Below, in pieces: positions 44,635 through 55,786 of a DNA stretch of 64,000 nucleotides (position 1 is the stretch's first letter; the number at the start of each line of letters is the position of its first letter). A program made the position numbers and the translations under genes. The notes below the pieces were generated by a model. That model saw only the letters and a program-made list of their open reading frames with translations, was not told the DNA's origin and searched no databases. The stretch comes from Cichorium intybus (lineage: Eukaryota; Streptophyta; Magnoliopsida; Asterales; Asteraceae): contig CM042012.1 of assembly GCA_023525715.1 (NCBI GenBank), forward strand, positions 122,462,705 through 122,526,704, in the 5' to 3' direction.

Positions 44635-45753
44635 CTTCTTCTGGTTGTGGCGGCCGAGCGGTTAAACAGGTAGGGTTTGATCATGTCAGTTTTGGTATTT
44701 GATTATGTATTTGTATATGTATAAATCATATTTCGAGGTTAAGATGATTAGGTGTGTTATTTTTGTCAATTTGGAAAAATTTTCCCTGATTTAATGTTTG
44801 TCGGCAGTTATTTCGGATCTCTGCTAGCTCTGGAGTGTTTGATTCGTATTATTTTTAGGGTTTCTGCGACTGAGGACTCGAAGCTCTTTCATCCCGCAAA
44901 TCAGCAGTTGAATAGACTTCAGGTGATTTTTCGGTTCATTTTTTTCATTCATTTTATGTAGCTATTGATTAGAAGTTATCTTCTCGACAATGAACAAGAA
45001 AAGGAGTCAGAAATGAAATGGTACTGTGAGGTATAGAACGATATAGGTCTAATTGTTGGAGTAAATAGGTTTTCGTTAAATTCAGCGTGACGAGTTTCTA
45101 TTGTTTCTGTTCATCTATTAATTTACCTTCCATTTGTATCTAGCTATTAATGTTCGAGGTTACAGGCGGTATGAATCTGTAATCACTATTGAATCAAAAA
45201 CATAACCAGATTATACAAAATTCTTCTGTTAATTCGTGACTAAAAATACTTGCTTCATCGTTTCTTCTTCTCTTATCTTAGGGTTTTAATCGCCTATTTC
45301 ATCATCTAGTTTGTGCAATTTACGAGTCTAAAAACAATACTTGAGCGTAAAATTGAGGAGAATATATACATTTCTTCAATAGATGGAGTTACACTTTTAC
45401 TTATTTAAGAAAAGACGCATTTATAATCCAATGATTGTTTACAGTAACACTCACCAAAAAAAAAAAGTAAACCTTCTTCCTTCCTGTTACAGAAACGCAT
45501 CCACCTTTTACATCTTTGCTTACACCTTTTGCATTGTGATTGAGTCAGTTCATTGATGCCTAATCTAATCTATATTCCCCTTCACCCAAAAAGTAGATTT
45601 TATAACCGTTTTAGTTTCACTTTATGGATATCAATATATCATTTCATTGACCATTGAGATCACATTCATGAACATTCAGATTCAAGAACACAAAAGTTGC
45701 TTCAAGTGAGAAGAAATTGTATCTCTAGTGGAACAATTTTCATGTGAGTGAAG
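44106..45753 (+). promoter_or_regulatory. Promoter and probable intron-containing 5' UTR of the RING gene
   Basis: CTTTATAAAAATATT at about 44478 may be the TATA region. An (AC)n run (44608-44635) and TTCTTCT-rich sequence resemble a plant 5' UTR start. A good donor AACAG-GTAGGG occurs at 44670, and the long AT-rich stretch to 45680-45728 would be a leader intron. Candidate acceptors are ACATTCAG (45679) and TATCTCTAG (45728), neither decisive. Confidence 0.4.
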
Positions 45754-47339
45754 ATGGGATCTGCGTGTTGTGTTGCTGCTAGAGATAGAACAATAACAGA
45801 TCGATCTGGTAGTAGTGATGTTGTTGTTGCTAGAAATGATAGGTATTCACCTTCATGGAGCTTTCGATGGGATAACAGAGGGCGTGTAGCAGGTGAAGAA
45901 TCTTCCATGAATTGTTTTTCTCAAGGGGTAGGTATGAATAATGATCGGTTGGACATTAAATCTCATACAACTGTAGAAACCGCGTATGCAACCGAAGAAG
46001 GTAGTCCATTGGAAAGTTCTAGAAGTCTCACATGGCAAAAGTCTTCACCTTCTGAAGAAATCGGGTTCCCTCAGTCACGTGAGTTTATTTAAATAACAAA
46101 AATATATCTTTGTTTTTGGGTTTTATTTATTTTTAATTAAAATTATCTTCTTGTCCTTGCAGATCCATTGATTTCCAAGAATCTTCCCGAGGTAAGTTTT
46201 TGTATAATTGGACCTTTTTTACAGTATTACATTTGACATGACAGTACAGGTTGTACTGCTGTGTCTGTGTGATGTCAATAAGACAAAATACAGAGGGACT
46301 GATACTGATGTCAATGGGACAAAAATTGTAACATTTTGTTCTGTGCAAAAAACGCGATGTTTTTATATTATTCATTTCCGTTGTAATTTTATATTTCTTT
46401 ATTTAGGGAAAGCAGTCGATGGAAACTCCGGTAACTTCCGACCTCTCACCAACCAATAAATCAACGCCACCTCATTCAACTTCATCCTTGTCAGCATCAC
46501 CTCTATCATCCATCCCACCAGTCTCAACCCTAACCCCATCGCGGTGGCCCCGCCCATCCCCAAACCACCACCTCCTCCGGCAAGTCTCCGATAGCCGAAT
46601 CCGCGGCATAATGTCCCCAAACTTTTCAATATCAGAAGAAGGTTCGCCTTCACCTTTCGCCCACCGCGGGTGGGCCCATAGGCCCACCCGCGGATCCCAC
46701 GGTGGATCCTCCGACGGATCCTCCGAACCCACCTACTCTGAGCTCATGGCAATTTACAACAATAGCAAAAGATGGTCTTTCGATAGCGAGTCTTTAAGTT
46801 TTAGTCGCGATAGGGTTAGCCGGTCTAGCGGTAGGGTCTCGTCTTCTCCCTCCATTGATGTCCAACCGTGCGGTGTTTGCTCCAAGCTTTTGACCGAAAG
46901 GTCACACTGGGGGGCCCACAAAATGGCGGCCAATGGGCTTCCGGTGGTGGCGGTTTTAATATGCGGACATGTTTATCACGCGGAGTGTTTGGAGAATATG
47001 ACACCGGAGGTTAACAAGTATGATCCCGCATGTCCCGTGTGTACTTTCGGGGAAAAAAAGGTTTTTAAGTTGTCGGAAAAGGCGCGAGGGGAAATGGATT
47101 TGAAGGGTAAATTTGGTAAATTGAGGAAACGAGTGATTGATGGTGATTCGGTTTTGTTCGATAGGGTGAAAAGTAGAGGGTCTAGAATGGGGGCAAGTTC
47201 TAGTATGAAAGTTTCTACGGGTAGTGGAAAACCGTTTTTAAGGAGACATTTTTCTTTTGGGTATAAACCGAATAGATCTTTGTCGGATAATGGGTCGAGG
47301 AAAAAGAGGTTTTTTTGGTCGAAATCGGGCAAGGACTGA
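45754..47339 (+). CDS. RING-H2 zinc-finger protein, probable E3 ubiquitin ligase
   Basis: Exons 45754-46078, 46163-46191 and 46407-47339 have good GT-AG signals (CAC-GTGAGT, GAG-GTAAGT) and join in frame to 428 residues. The start is the ATG giving MGSACCVAARDRT. Gly2 followed by Cys5 and Cys6 is a classic dual N-myristoylation/palmitoylation signal, so plasma-membrane attachment is likely. Residues 80-270 are Ser/Pro-rich and probably disordered. The RING spans about residues 273-330: CGVC, then ICGHVYHAEC, then CPVC, a C3H2C3 ligand set, with an insertion (KLLTERSHWGAHKMAANG) in the first loop. The C-terminus is basic and serine-rich, ending KKRFFWSKSGKD. Plant proteins beginning MGSxCCVAAR with a C-terminal RING form a small uncharacterised family. 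Ligase activity is inferred from the RING. No lesion is seen. Confidence 0.88.
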
Positions 47340-48420
47340 GGTTTTTCGCTTTTAAAAAGGTAACTATCTATCTTGTTATTTTTCCATCATGGATATTAAA
47401 ATAATTCGAAATTACATATGAACATGATAATATGATATGACTTGATAAATTGAGTTCTATATTGTTCAATTTAATGTGTATTTTTTTTCTCATTCGTGTC
47501 GGGTTTGTTTCGATATCTTAACAAATGTAAAATAAATTAAACATGGGAAAAAAGTTCGGTATAATCGTCTAGGTAGTGTTTGGTATGCAGTAATAAAAGC
47601 TTAGATAGAATTAAAAAGGGATAATTATGATGATATTTCACAAAATGACCACCAATCCCACAATTGGTAAGTTGCAAAATTCTAAAAAAAATTGAAATTA
47701 CTTTTTACTAACAAAAGGTTGCAAAAAAGTTCTCTTTCGGCAAAATATGAATAATTTCGCATTTAATTGTGCAAAATGATTTCTTTTGGCTTTTATACTT
47801 TTCTAAGGTTTTTTGTGGTGAATAATAATACCATACCTGAATAAACCTCTTTTTGCCTTTTTTTTTTTTTTGTCTTTCCATAAAGGGTGGGAATCTTTGA
47901 GTGTTATGTTTGTGACTTTAACGTTGTTAAAGATTATTAAATTTTCAGTGTCCTTTTTCTACTTATATATTTTTTTCATATAATGATTAATGTTGGTAAT
48001 TTTGATTTAGGTAGGCGTATGATATTTCTATAAAGAAAGAGAGGAATATGTTTGTAGTTTCAGCTTCATGTCATGCACGGAAAGGGTTAGCAGCTCCAAC
48101 TGAGAGTTGGAAGCGTGAATGGATTTTAATTCATATACAGTTGGGAAGAATAATATGATATAATGATGAATTTAGATTTATTATTCATTTTCTCTTTTAC
48201 TTTTGGTATTTTGTAAAGTATTATGATTTAATTAGTGTTTATTCTTGCATTTAAATGTATGTATTGTTCTCAGCTCATAAACTTGTGGTCTTAATATATT
48301 ATGATTTTGAGCGTATGGATGTTTTCTCGTTTTCTATATGCTGATTGCATTGGCACTTTGTATGTTAAATATGATTTCAGAAACTGTATTATTATAATAA
48401 AAGGTTTAGGATGATCGTTT
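47340..48420 (+). other. 3' flank of the RING gene, probably with a 3' UTR intron
   Basis: A donor-like AAAAAG-GTAACT at 47360 and an acceptor-like TTTGATTTAG near 48010 could bound a 3' UTR intron, with AATAATAAAAGG-type signals near 48395. The part from about 47733 onwards is duplicated at 50905-52055. Confidence 0.35.
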
Positions 48421-48560
48421 TTTGACTTATTAGAGGTTTGAATATAACACCAATTAATCCAGAAAATGAAACGGAATTGTTATCTCTAATAAAAAGATAA
48501 TTTACACAATATATTGGTTTAAAGCTAATTCTCCTTTGGAGCTTAATTGAAGAATTTGGT
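47733..48560 (+). repeat. Duplicated segment, copy 1
   Basis: Closely matches 50905-52055. The best-conserved block runs from GTCTTTCCATAAAGGG (47872) through AGTTGGAAGCGTGAATGG to TTTGTATGTTAAATATGATT. It continues more weakly to GCTAATTCTC. It does not code for a protein. Confidence 0.8.
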
Positions 48561-49599
48561 GGAACTAGAGAGCGCTAAGTTATTTTGTAAATGACAAAAT
48601 TAGGAACAAATGTGAAGCATCAAATTGTAACTATCAATGGTATTAATTTATAGTGGCAATAACGTAATTAAATTGAAATGAACTAATAAGTTTCTAAATC
48701 TAATTATTAGAAGAGTATTTTAGTTTACTAGTCAAGAATCGATAAAAGAATAAATCAAATCTGGGGAAATTATCGAATATTTTGGGATGATATTATTTGA
48801 TTTTATTTTATTTTTTTTGTTATTTATGTCCTATTCTGGTGGGACTTTTATTAGATGATTAATTATCTTATTTTATAAGAAAAAGTTAAACATGAATTTT
48901 TGTAATAAATAAAGACGGTAATAAGTATTTTAAAAAATCGTATATATCTTGCATATTATAAATACTATTTTAGAATTTTAATTACGATGCTTACAAGTTA
49001 ATATTCCATTCTTGAAAAAATATGTTTACGTTTATAAAATTTTCTGAGAATTAATAATTTTAATATGATATTTTGGCGACTGTGAAGTCACCGGATGAAT
49101 TGCCGAGTCCTTTTTCTGAGTAACTTACATTTTAGGAGCTCTAGACATAACATTCTATAAGCTTTCATTTTTTACGGTTTCCAAATTAAGCATTAATTTT
49201 TAGAGTCATATAAAACAAAAATGATGATATATTCTTTTGAGAATAAAATGGTGTAAGCTTTCATTCTTGACGGTTTTCGAATTAAGCTTTCATTATTAAG
49301 AATCTCAAAATACAAAAGTTTATTGTATAATATATTCTTTGAGAATGACATTTTTGTAAGAATCTAAGATGCATTCAACTAAGAATGATAAAAAAGAAAT
49401 TCTATGTAATTTTACCATACCATATAAAACATGCTATAATTTGAACTCCATACAATCTGGTTATGCTAATCTAACACAAAATTCTTGGTCCTCCATTAAA
49501 CTTTTGATATCAAATTTGATATGTTCTTATGAGAATGTCAAACTGATTTGCAAAATTATCTTTTGTCGTACATTTAAATTCTGATAAGAATGAACATAA
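48561..49599. other. AT-rich intergenic DNA
   Basis: No gene is visible. The short open frame at 49369-49584 has no recognisable features. Confidence 0.5.
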
Positions 49600-50420
49600 A
49601 AAGATACGTACTTATTAAATATTTTAATGAATCTCACAAAATGTATATAAAGCATAATAATGGATTTATGCACATAAGAAAAACTAAATCATATTCATAC
49701 GGAATAATAAACATATCGACTTAAATGCACACTAATCCATATTGTAACAGAATTATGGAACTAATTACTCATTCATACATTTTCTTACAACATTATGGAC
49801 TTATATGTTTATAGACATTCGGACTTAAAGACACAATCATACATATTCTTCCAGAATTATGGACTTTTATGTTAATAGACATTTGACTTAAAGAGAGATT
49901 CATACATATTCTACATAATAAATGGATTTATACACATTAACACATTTATACATATTCTAATAGAATAATTGACAATTAGATTTTACAAAATAATAGACTA
50001 TTGCACATAGTAATACACTTATACATATTCAAACAGTTTACTTGAAATGTGGACAGAAAGACACATAAAACATTAAGTGTCTAAACACATAATGGAGTTT
50101 TGAACATAAACACAAACACACATATTCTTACATAATAATATACATTAACATAAGATACACTCACATTTGTTACAGATAATTTATATATCTACTTATTTTT
50201 ACATTTTAATCTTGGACATATGGACACAAAAACACATAACAAACTTATGCATATTCTAACATAATCATGGACTTAGGAATATTAACACACTTATACATAT
50301 TCTAACTAAATAATTGACATTTGAACTTAAGGACACATAAACACATTAACTGACACATCTCTAAACACATGATGGAGTTATGTACATAAACATAAACACA
50401 CATATTCTTACATATGAAAC
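49600..50420. repeat. Degenerate tandem-like repeat, AT-rich
   Basis: The words TACATATTCT, ACACATTAACACA, TAATGGACTTAT and GACATTTGGACTTAAAG recur many times with irregular spacing of roughly 50-70 bases. Units have diverged too far for sharp borders. No open reading frame crosses it. Confidence 0.55.
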
Positions 50421-50904
50421 AGTTGACAGTTTAGTGTATGATCATCTTAATGTTTAGGTATGATCGTGTTGGTGTTTATGTATTGAAAATCACATGTCTA
50501 GAATGCTAAACATATATATGGCCAATTAACACATTATAAGCCCGAGGCCTAGTCAGTAAGGCCTAAATTTATTCAATCAAACGGATAATAGCAAAGTCAT
50601 ATGCGTATTATAAATAGATACATGGATAAACTAATCTTGTATATATAAGAATACGGCAAGGAAACATATAAACCCTTTAAACTATAATTAACTATATAAA
50701 TATGTGCATTTGATGATAGAGTTCTGAAACACGGTCCATGTGTGTGTGATAAATATGAAAAAGTCGAACATATTCTCCATTGGAGAGGCAATAAAGCCAT
50801 GAAGCAAGTTGATTACCTATACTTATATATGATCATATTCATATTGAGATACAGGTCACAAAAATGATTATATTTACTTGTATAGTTGTATGTATGTAAA
50901 AAAG

Positions 50905-52055
50905 TTCTCTTTTGGCAAATTGACATTTTTATTTATTACACCAAAATATGAATAATTTTGCAATTAGTTGTGAAATATGATTTTATTTTTTATTTTTTAT
51001 AATTTCCTAAGGCTTTTGTGGTGAATAATTCCATAAGTAAAGCAATTTTTCAGTTCCCTACTGAATAATTAAGAATTTGGTTAAATGATCCCTTCAACTC
51101 TATTTAGTTCATTCAAGCTAAACCAAAATAATGATGGAATGTAAATATGTAATCGCACATTGCATCACGTGGTGGAAATTGAGTAACCGTGGTATATTAT
51201 GCATACCCTTTTAGATATATTTATGTTGACACTTGAGAGTGGTTTACTTGTAACCGTGTACCATTTGAAGTGCTTGTAAACGAGGTTTCTTTGATTGAAG
51301 GGTTTTCTTTTTCTTCCTTTCCTCTTTTTGCCTTTTTTTTTTTTGTCTTTCCATAAAGGGGGGCAATCTTTGAAGTGTTATGTTTGTTACTTTAACGTTG
51401 TTAAAGATTATTAGATCTTCACTATCCTTTTTCTATTAATATTTTCTCCATATAATGATTAATGTTGCTAAGTTTCATTTAGGTAGGCGTATAATATTTC
51501 TTTAAAAAAATAGAGGAATATGTTTGTAGTTTCACCTTTACCTTAGGCACGAAAAAGGTTAGCAGCTCCAAGTGAGAGTTGGAAGCGTGAATGGATATTC
51601 ATTCATATACAGAGGAATAATAACATGATTATGATATATGATGAATGTAGATTCATTGTTTATTTCTATTTTACTTTTGGTATTTTGTAAGGTTGTATGA
51701 TTTAATTCGTGTTTATTCTTGCATTTAAATGTATGGATTGTTCTCAGCTCATAAATTTATGGTCTTAATATATTATTATTTTGAGCGTATGGATGTTTTC
51801 TCATTTTCTACATGTTGATTGCATTGGAACTTTGTATGTTAAATATGATTCAGAACCTATGTTATTATAATAAAGGGTTTGGGAGGATATATGTTAAGAA
51901 AAACCTTTAATTTATGTGTGGTCGTTTTCTAGACTTATTAGAGATAAAATATAACTCCAATTAATGCAGTATTTTAACTGAAATTGTTACCTCTATGATA
52001 GGATAATATATACCATATTTTTGTTAGAAGCTAATTCTCTTTTGGAACTTAATTG
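50905..52055 (+). repeat. Duplicated segment, copy 2
   Basis: Second copy of 47733-48560, with about 250 extra bases at 51055-51300. No RING coding sequence accompanies it. Confidence 0.78.
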
Positions 52056-52655
52056 ATTTCCCATCAAAGTAAGTTTATAGAATAAGCTTGTGGAACTAAG
52101 GTGGGAAAAGTTTGATCATTCAATAGTAATATTATAGTTCTCGCGAGATATACATACACAAACATTATAGTTCCCACGAGATATATATTATAATTGGCAC
52201 ACAAACCTAGATGTATAAAAGTATATATATTATTGGCATACCAACCGAGATTGAAATATTTTATAACTCTTGGCACACAAACGAAGAGACACTACACACT
52301 GACGAATTCCGTCGTTATTAGCAAGAAATAGTTACGGATCTACTACAAAATATAATTTCGAATTGCCAAAATACATATCCATCATAGAATTTTAAAAGTA
52401 CACACACACTAATAGGGTCTTTTAAAATGGTTTAATTATTAAGATTATATAAATATTGTTATGTATATATTTCTAACAAACGTATATACTTCAAAAGAAA
52501 TAGAGGTGCTTGATTATTGAGCTTAATACAAAAGTTATAAACAAACAATGATATAATTTAAAACATCCATATTTTCATAAATATTTGTTTGGAAAAATGT
52601 TTTGTAATTTGCAATCTCAAAATTATTAACTATTTATTTTGTCTGAAATAAACAA
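52056..52655. other. AT-rich intergenic DNA with short degenerate repeats
   Basis: Words such as TTGGCACACAAAC and CGAGATATA recur at 52140-52290. No gene is seen. Confidence 0.5.
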
Positions 52656-54552
52656 TATTTCTTCACTCTGGTCATGGAGGTTCTTAACCTTATGATCAAG
52701 AGAAATATCTCTGATTCTGATTCTTTTAAATTCCACCAGCAATGTGAGAAGCAAAGTATCACCCATATCTGCTTTGCTGATAATCTTCTTCTCTTCTGTC
52801 ATGGTGATAGCTCTTCGGTTCCTATCATCGGTGATTCTCTTGCTGAATTCTCTGGGGTCTCTGGGCTCCATCCTAACGAAGCGAAGAATGAAGCCTTCTA
52901 CTGCAATGTTAGTGAGAGGACCAGAGCTGCCATTGATCGTATTGTTAGGTTTCCTGAGGGATCTCTCCCTGTTAGATACCTTGGTGTCCCTCTCATCACC
53001 ACCCGTCTTGTTCACAATGACTGTAAAGGCATTGTTGATAAATTCAAATGCCAGATTAACGACTGGAAGAACAAGTCTCTCTCCTTTGCTGGCCGTCTCC
53101 AGTTCATCCTCTCTGTTATTTCTTCCATGCAAATCTATTGGGATTCCATGTTTATTCTTCCTAAATTTATCTCTAACGAGATTGAGAAGCTCGTGAGGGG
53201 TTTCCTTGGGTGCCATGGTGAGATGAAGCGTGGTAAAGTCAAAGTCTCCAGGAAGACTGTGTGTCTCCCTAAGACCCATGGTAGCCTAGGTATTCGTAAC
53301 CATGTTGTCTAGAATATTGTCATTATGGCTTCCCAAACCTGGAGACTCCTTTCTAAGAAGGATTCTTTCTAGGCAGGTGGATCCACTCGTACTACCTCTA
53401 TGGGAGTAACTTTTGGGATGCCCCCAAGAAGCGCGGTACGGGGTATGCATGGCGCAATATCCTCGATATGCAAGGTAAGATCAGGGATTTTATCGTCACT
53501 CAGGATGGTGATGGCTGTCATGTGCCTGCTTGGTTTGATAATTGGCATCCTGCTAGTCCCCTCTCTCAATTCATGACCACCTGTGACATTCATGTTACGG
53601 GTTTCACTCCTGATTCTAAGGTCATCGACCTTGTGCTTAACGGCTGTTGGGTTCGTCCCCAATGCTGGCAGGAAGCCCATCCCGTTCTGCTGTCTCATAA
53701 CCCCCCTTCTTTTTTCCCGTCCGTTCTTGATAAACTCCTCTAGAGATCCTTCGACGGTAAGCTCTCTCCCTTTTCGGTCCTTTCTGTTTGGCACTCTATT
53801 CGCCCTTCTGATCAGTGTCGACTGGTATCATCTTGTTTGGTTCTCCTAGAATATTCATAGACATGCTTTCATTCTCTAGGTTGCTCTTAAAGATCATATC
53901 AAGACTCAAGATAGAATCAGAAATTGGGAGCCAAACTCCAATCTCATTTGTGCCTTCTGCGGTGATTGTTCTTATTTCCTTCCCCATCTTTTCTTTGAAT
54001 GTTCTTTCCCTTCTATGGTTTGGCATGATCTTCAGCATGTCATGAATCTCTCCTTCCCCACTGATCGCTGGTCGGATATCATCAATCTTCTCAAGCTCAT
54101 TTCTAAGGGTAAGACCATATGGTTCGTTATCCGAAGACTTGTGCTTGTTGGAGCTGTTTACCACATTTGGCTTGAAAGAAATAACTGGATTTTCAAGAAT
54201 AAGAGAAGATCGTATCATGATGTGGTCAAGACCATTTTGATGATGTTCCCTGTAGACGGGTGAGTCTGTCTATGAAACCTTCCCCTAATGTTCTTTTGGC
54301 TAAAATGGTCTGGTCTCTCTCCTAATGTGGAGGGTCGTTTTGTTTCTTCTCTTCTCTCTTCTGTGGTTGCTTCTTCTCTCCCTTTTTTGTTTTGAGGGTG
54401 TAAGCCATCATTGGCCCCTCTTTATCTGAATGTTGCTTCTATTTAGCTTCCTTACGGGCGCTTGGACTGTTTTATGTTTCATTATCTTTTTTTTTCTTAA
54501 TCGATAGGGACCCCCCCCCCCCCCCCCCGGTTTATCAAAAAATAAAAAAAAT
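52656..54552 (+). mobile_element. 5'-truncated L1-type LINE
   Basis: The sequence begins within the RT domain (FTLVMEVLNLMIKR), lacks endonuclease and ORF1, and runs through a zf-RVT domain to a 3' UTR ending in a C-run (54511-54528), then TTTATC and A-rich sequence at 54536-54552. 5' truncation and an A-rich tail are typical of LINEs. No convincing target duplication was found. Confidence 0.8.
52662..54263 (+). pseudogene. LINE ORF2 remnant: RT C-terminal part and zf-RVT
   Basis: The first frame has HICFADNLLLFCHGD, LPVRYLGVPLITTRL and FAGRLQFILSVISSMQIYW, hallmarks of plant L1 RT. The catalytic box reads FADN, so one metal-binding aspartate is replaced by asparagine. Stops occur at 53310 and 53368. 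The frame shifts before QGKIRDFIVTQDGDGCHVPAW at 53468, shifts again, and a TAG near 53879 precedes the zinc-binding segment CAFCGDCSYFLPHLFFEC. The final part, IWLERNNWIFKNKRRS, ends at 54263. The protein would copy LINE RNA at the nick, but this copy is dead. Confidence 0.78.
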
Positions 54553-54722
54553 AAGTGTATATAATAAAAGTTGAAGTCAGTATAAGTTCCAAAAAGAATA
54601 TTTATTATAATTAGGAGATCACCCAACTCCTTCAAAGAGTTAATATTTTCCTATATCGGTCCTCATGACCAACCTTGACCCACTCGTTGATCAATGTATG
54701 TTATAGTTATTTTTTCTTTTGC

Positions 54723-54866
54723 TTTTTTTTTTTTTTTTGAACGGCAAACTACACTTACTTCTATACTAACACCTCCTACACTACACCTTATCCCTAACGG
54801 GACTAGAACCCTCACCACTTATGTTGAGGATGACACATTGATATCGTTGAGCTATAAGCTCTTTGG
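54723..54866 (-). mobile_element. tRNA-derived SINE
   Basis: On the minus strand the element has an A-box-like TAGCTCAACG and a B-box-like GGTTCTAGTCC about 45 bases later, then ends TTTGCCGTTC followed by poly(A), seen here as T16. The same 3' end occurs in the truncated copy at 22284-22372. The start is approximate and target duplications are not clear. Confidence 0.68.
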
Positions 54867-55442
54867 TTATATAGTATATTGTAATTCTTTTCTCTTTTCG
54901 TCTTTTACCTTATTTTTTTGCGTACCAAGAACACAAGTTGGTTTTAAGAACTTGAACATTTTTTAAATTAACCATGTGATCATCCGATTATCATTAGAAA
55001 TGACATGATGCTACACAAACTTAATCGTGTTTCAAACATAGAGAAGTGCTCCCGAATTACCTCTAAATTTACAAACCACGTGATCAGAAGCAAGATAACC
55101 CTAATTTCCTAAAAAAAATGAAAGTAATGTTGGCATAAACCTCTAATCCATGTTCGCTTATTTTCTACGCTCCTAGTGCCTTGAATGTTGATAGACAACA
55201 ATCCATTTAGAAAGAGTAATTGTATTGGTTCTACCTTTTATTCCTACATTTATTCCTACTCATATGAAATTATGACAAGTGTCATATTTAATAAAATTAA
55301 TTATATTTTAATACACGTGTCATAATTTAACTTGGGTAGGAAGATTAGTAGGAACAAAAACAATTTCTCATTTAGAAATTTCCGAAACACCCATCCTATT
55401 AATTAACTTCTATATCCCTTTCACGTCCTTTCATATGGTGGA
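54867..55442. other. Intergenic DNA
   Basis: No gene or recognised repeat. Confidence 0.5.
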
Positions 55443-55450
55443 CCGGTACC

Positions 55451-55719
55451 TAGGGGCGGTTCCAGTATAGGGCAAAGGGGGGCTGTGCACCGGCTCAACT
55501 TTTCCGGGCCTTTGTAAAAAACAAAAAAAAAAAAAAAATTCTAGTACGTTGCACCCCCTCGGAAAAAAAATGACACCCACTAATTAACTTAAACTTTGGA
55601 TTTTGATCAATTACCCACAAAAGTGCATCCTTTTTTCCCTTTTTTCTATAAGTGCACCCTTTACATTCAGGAAAAAAAAAATTTGCACCCCCTAGTGATA
55701 ATTCCTGGATCCGCCACTG
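55451..55719. mobile_element. hAT-type MITE
   Basis: The left end TAGGGGCGGTTCCAG and the reverse-complemented right end CAGTGGCGGATCCAG are flanked by CCGGTACC (55443-55450) and CTGGTACC (55720-55727), which match at 7 of 8 bases. The 269-bp interior is A-rich, with an inverted TTGCACCCCCT motif. Confidence 0.68.
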
Positions 55720-55786
55720 CTGGTACCTCGTAGCTATTCCAAACCAATTCTGGCAGAAAGCTCCCTATTTATAGAAAATCCATTAA

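Noticed and set aside
44648..44700. tRNA-like GGCGGCCGAGCGGTTAAACAG resembling a Leu/Ser tRNA A-box region
   Set aside because: No acceptor stem pairing and no B-box at the right distance; the stretch fits the RING gene's 5' UTR exon and splice donor better.
47340..52655. A second full RING gene next to the duplicated 3' flank
   Set aside because: No CGVC/CPVC coding sequence or MGSACC exon occurs between 48560 and 52655.
53369..54218. Minus-strand open frames of about 140 residues across the LINE
   Set aside because: They are antisense shadows of LINE coding sequence with no recognisable content.
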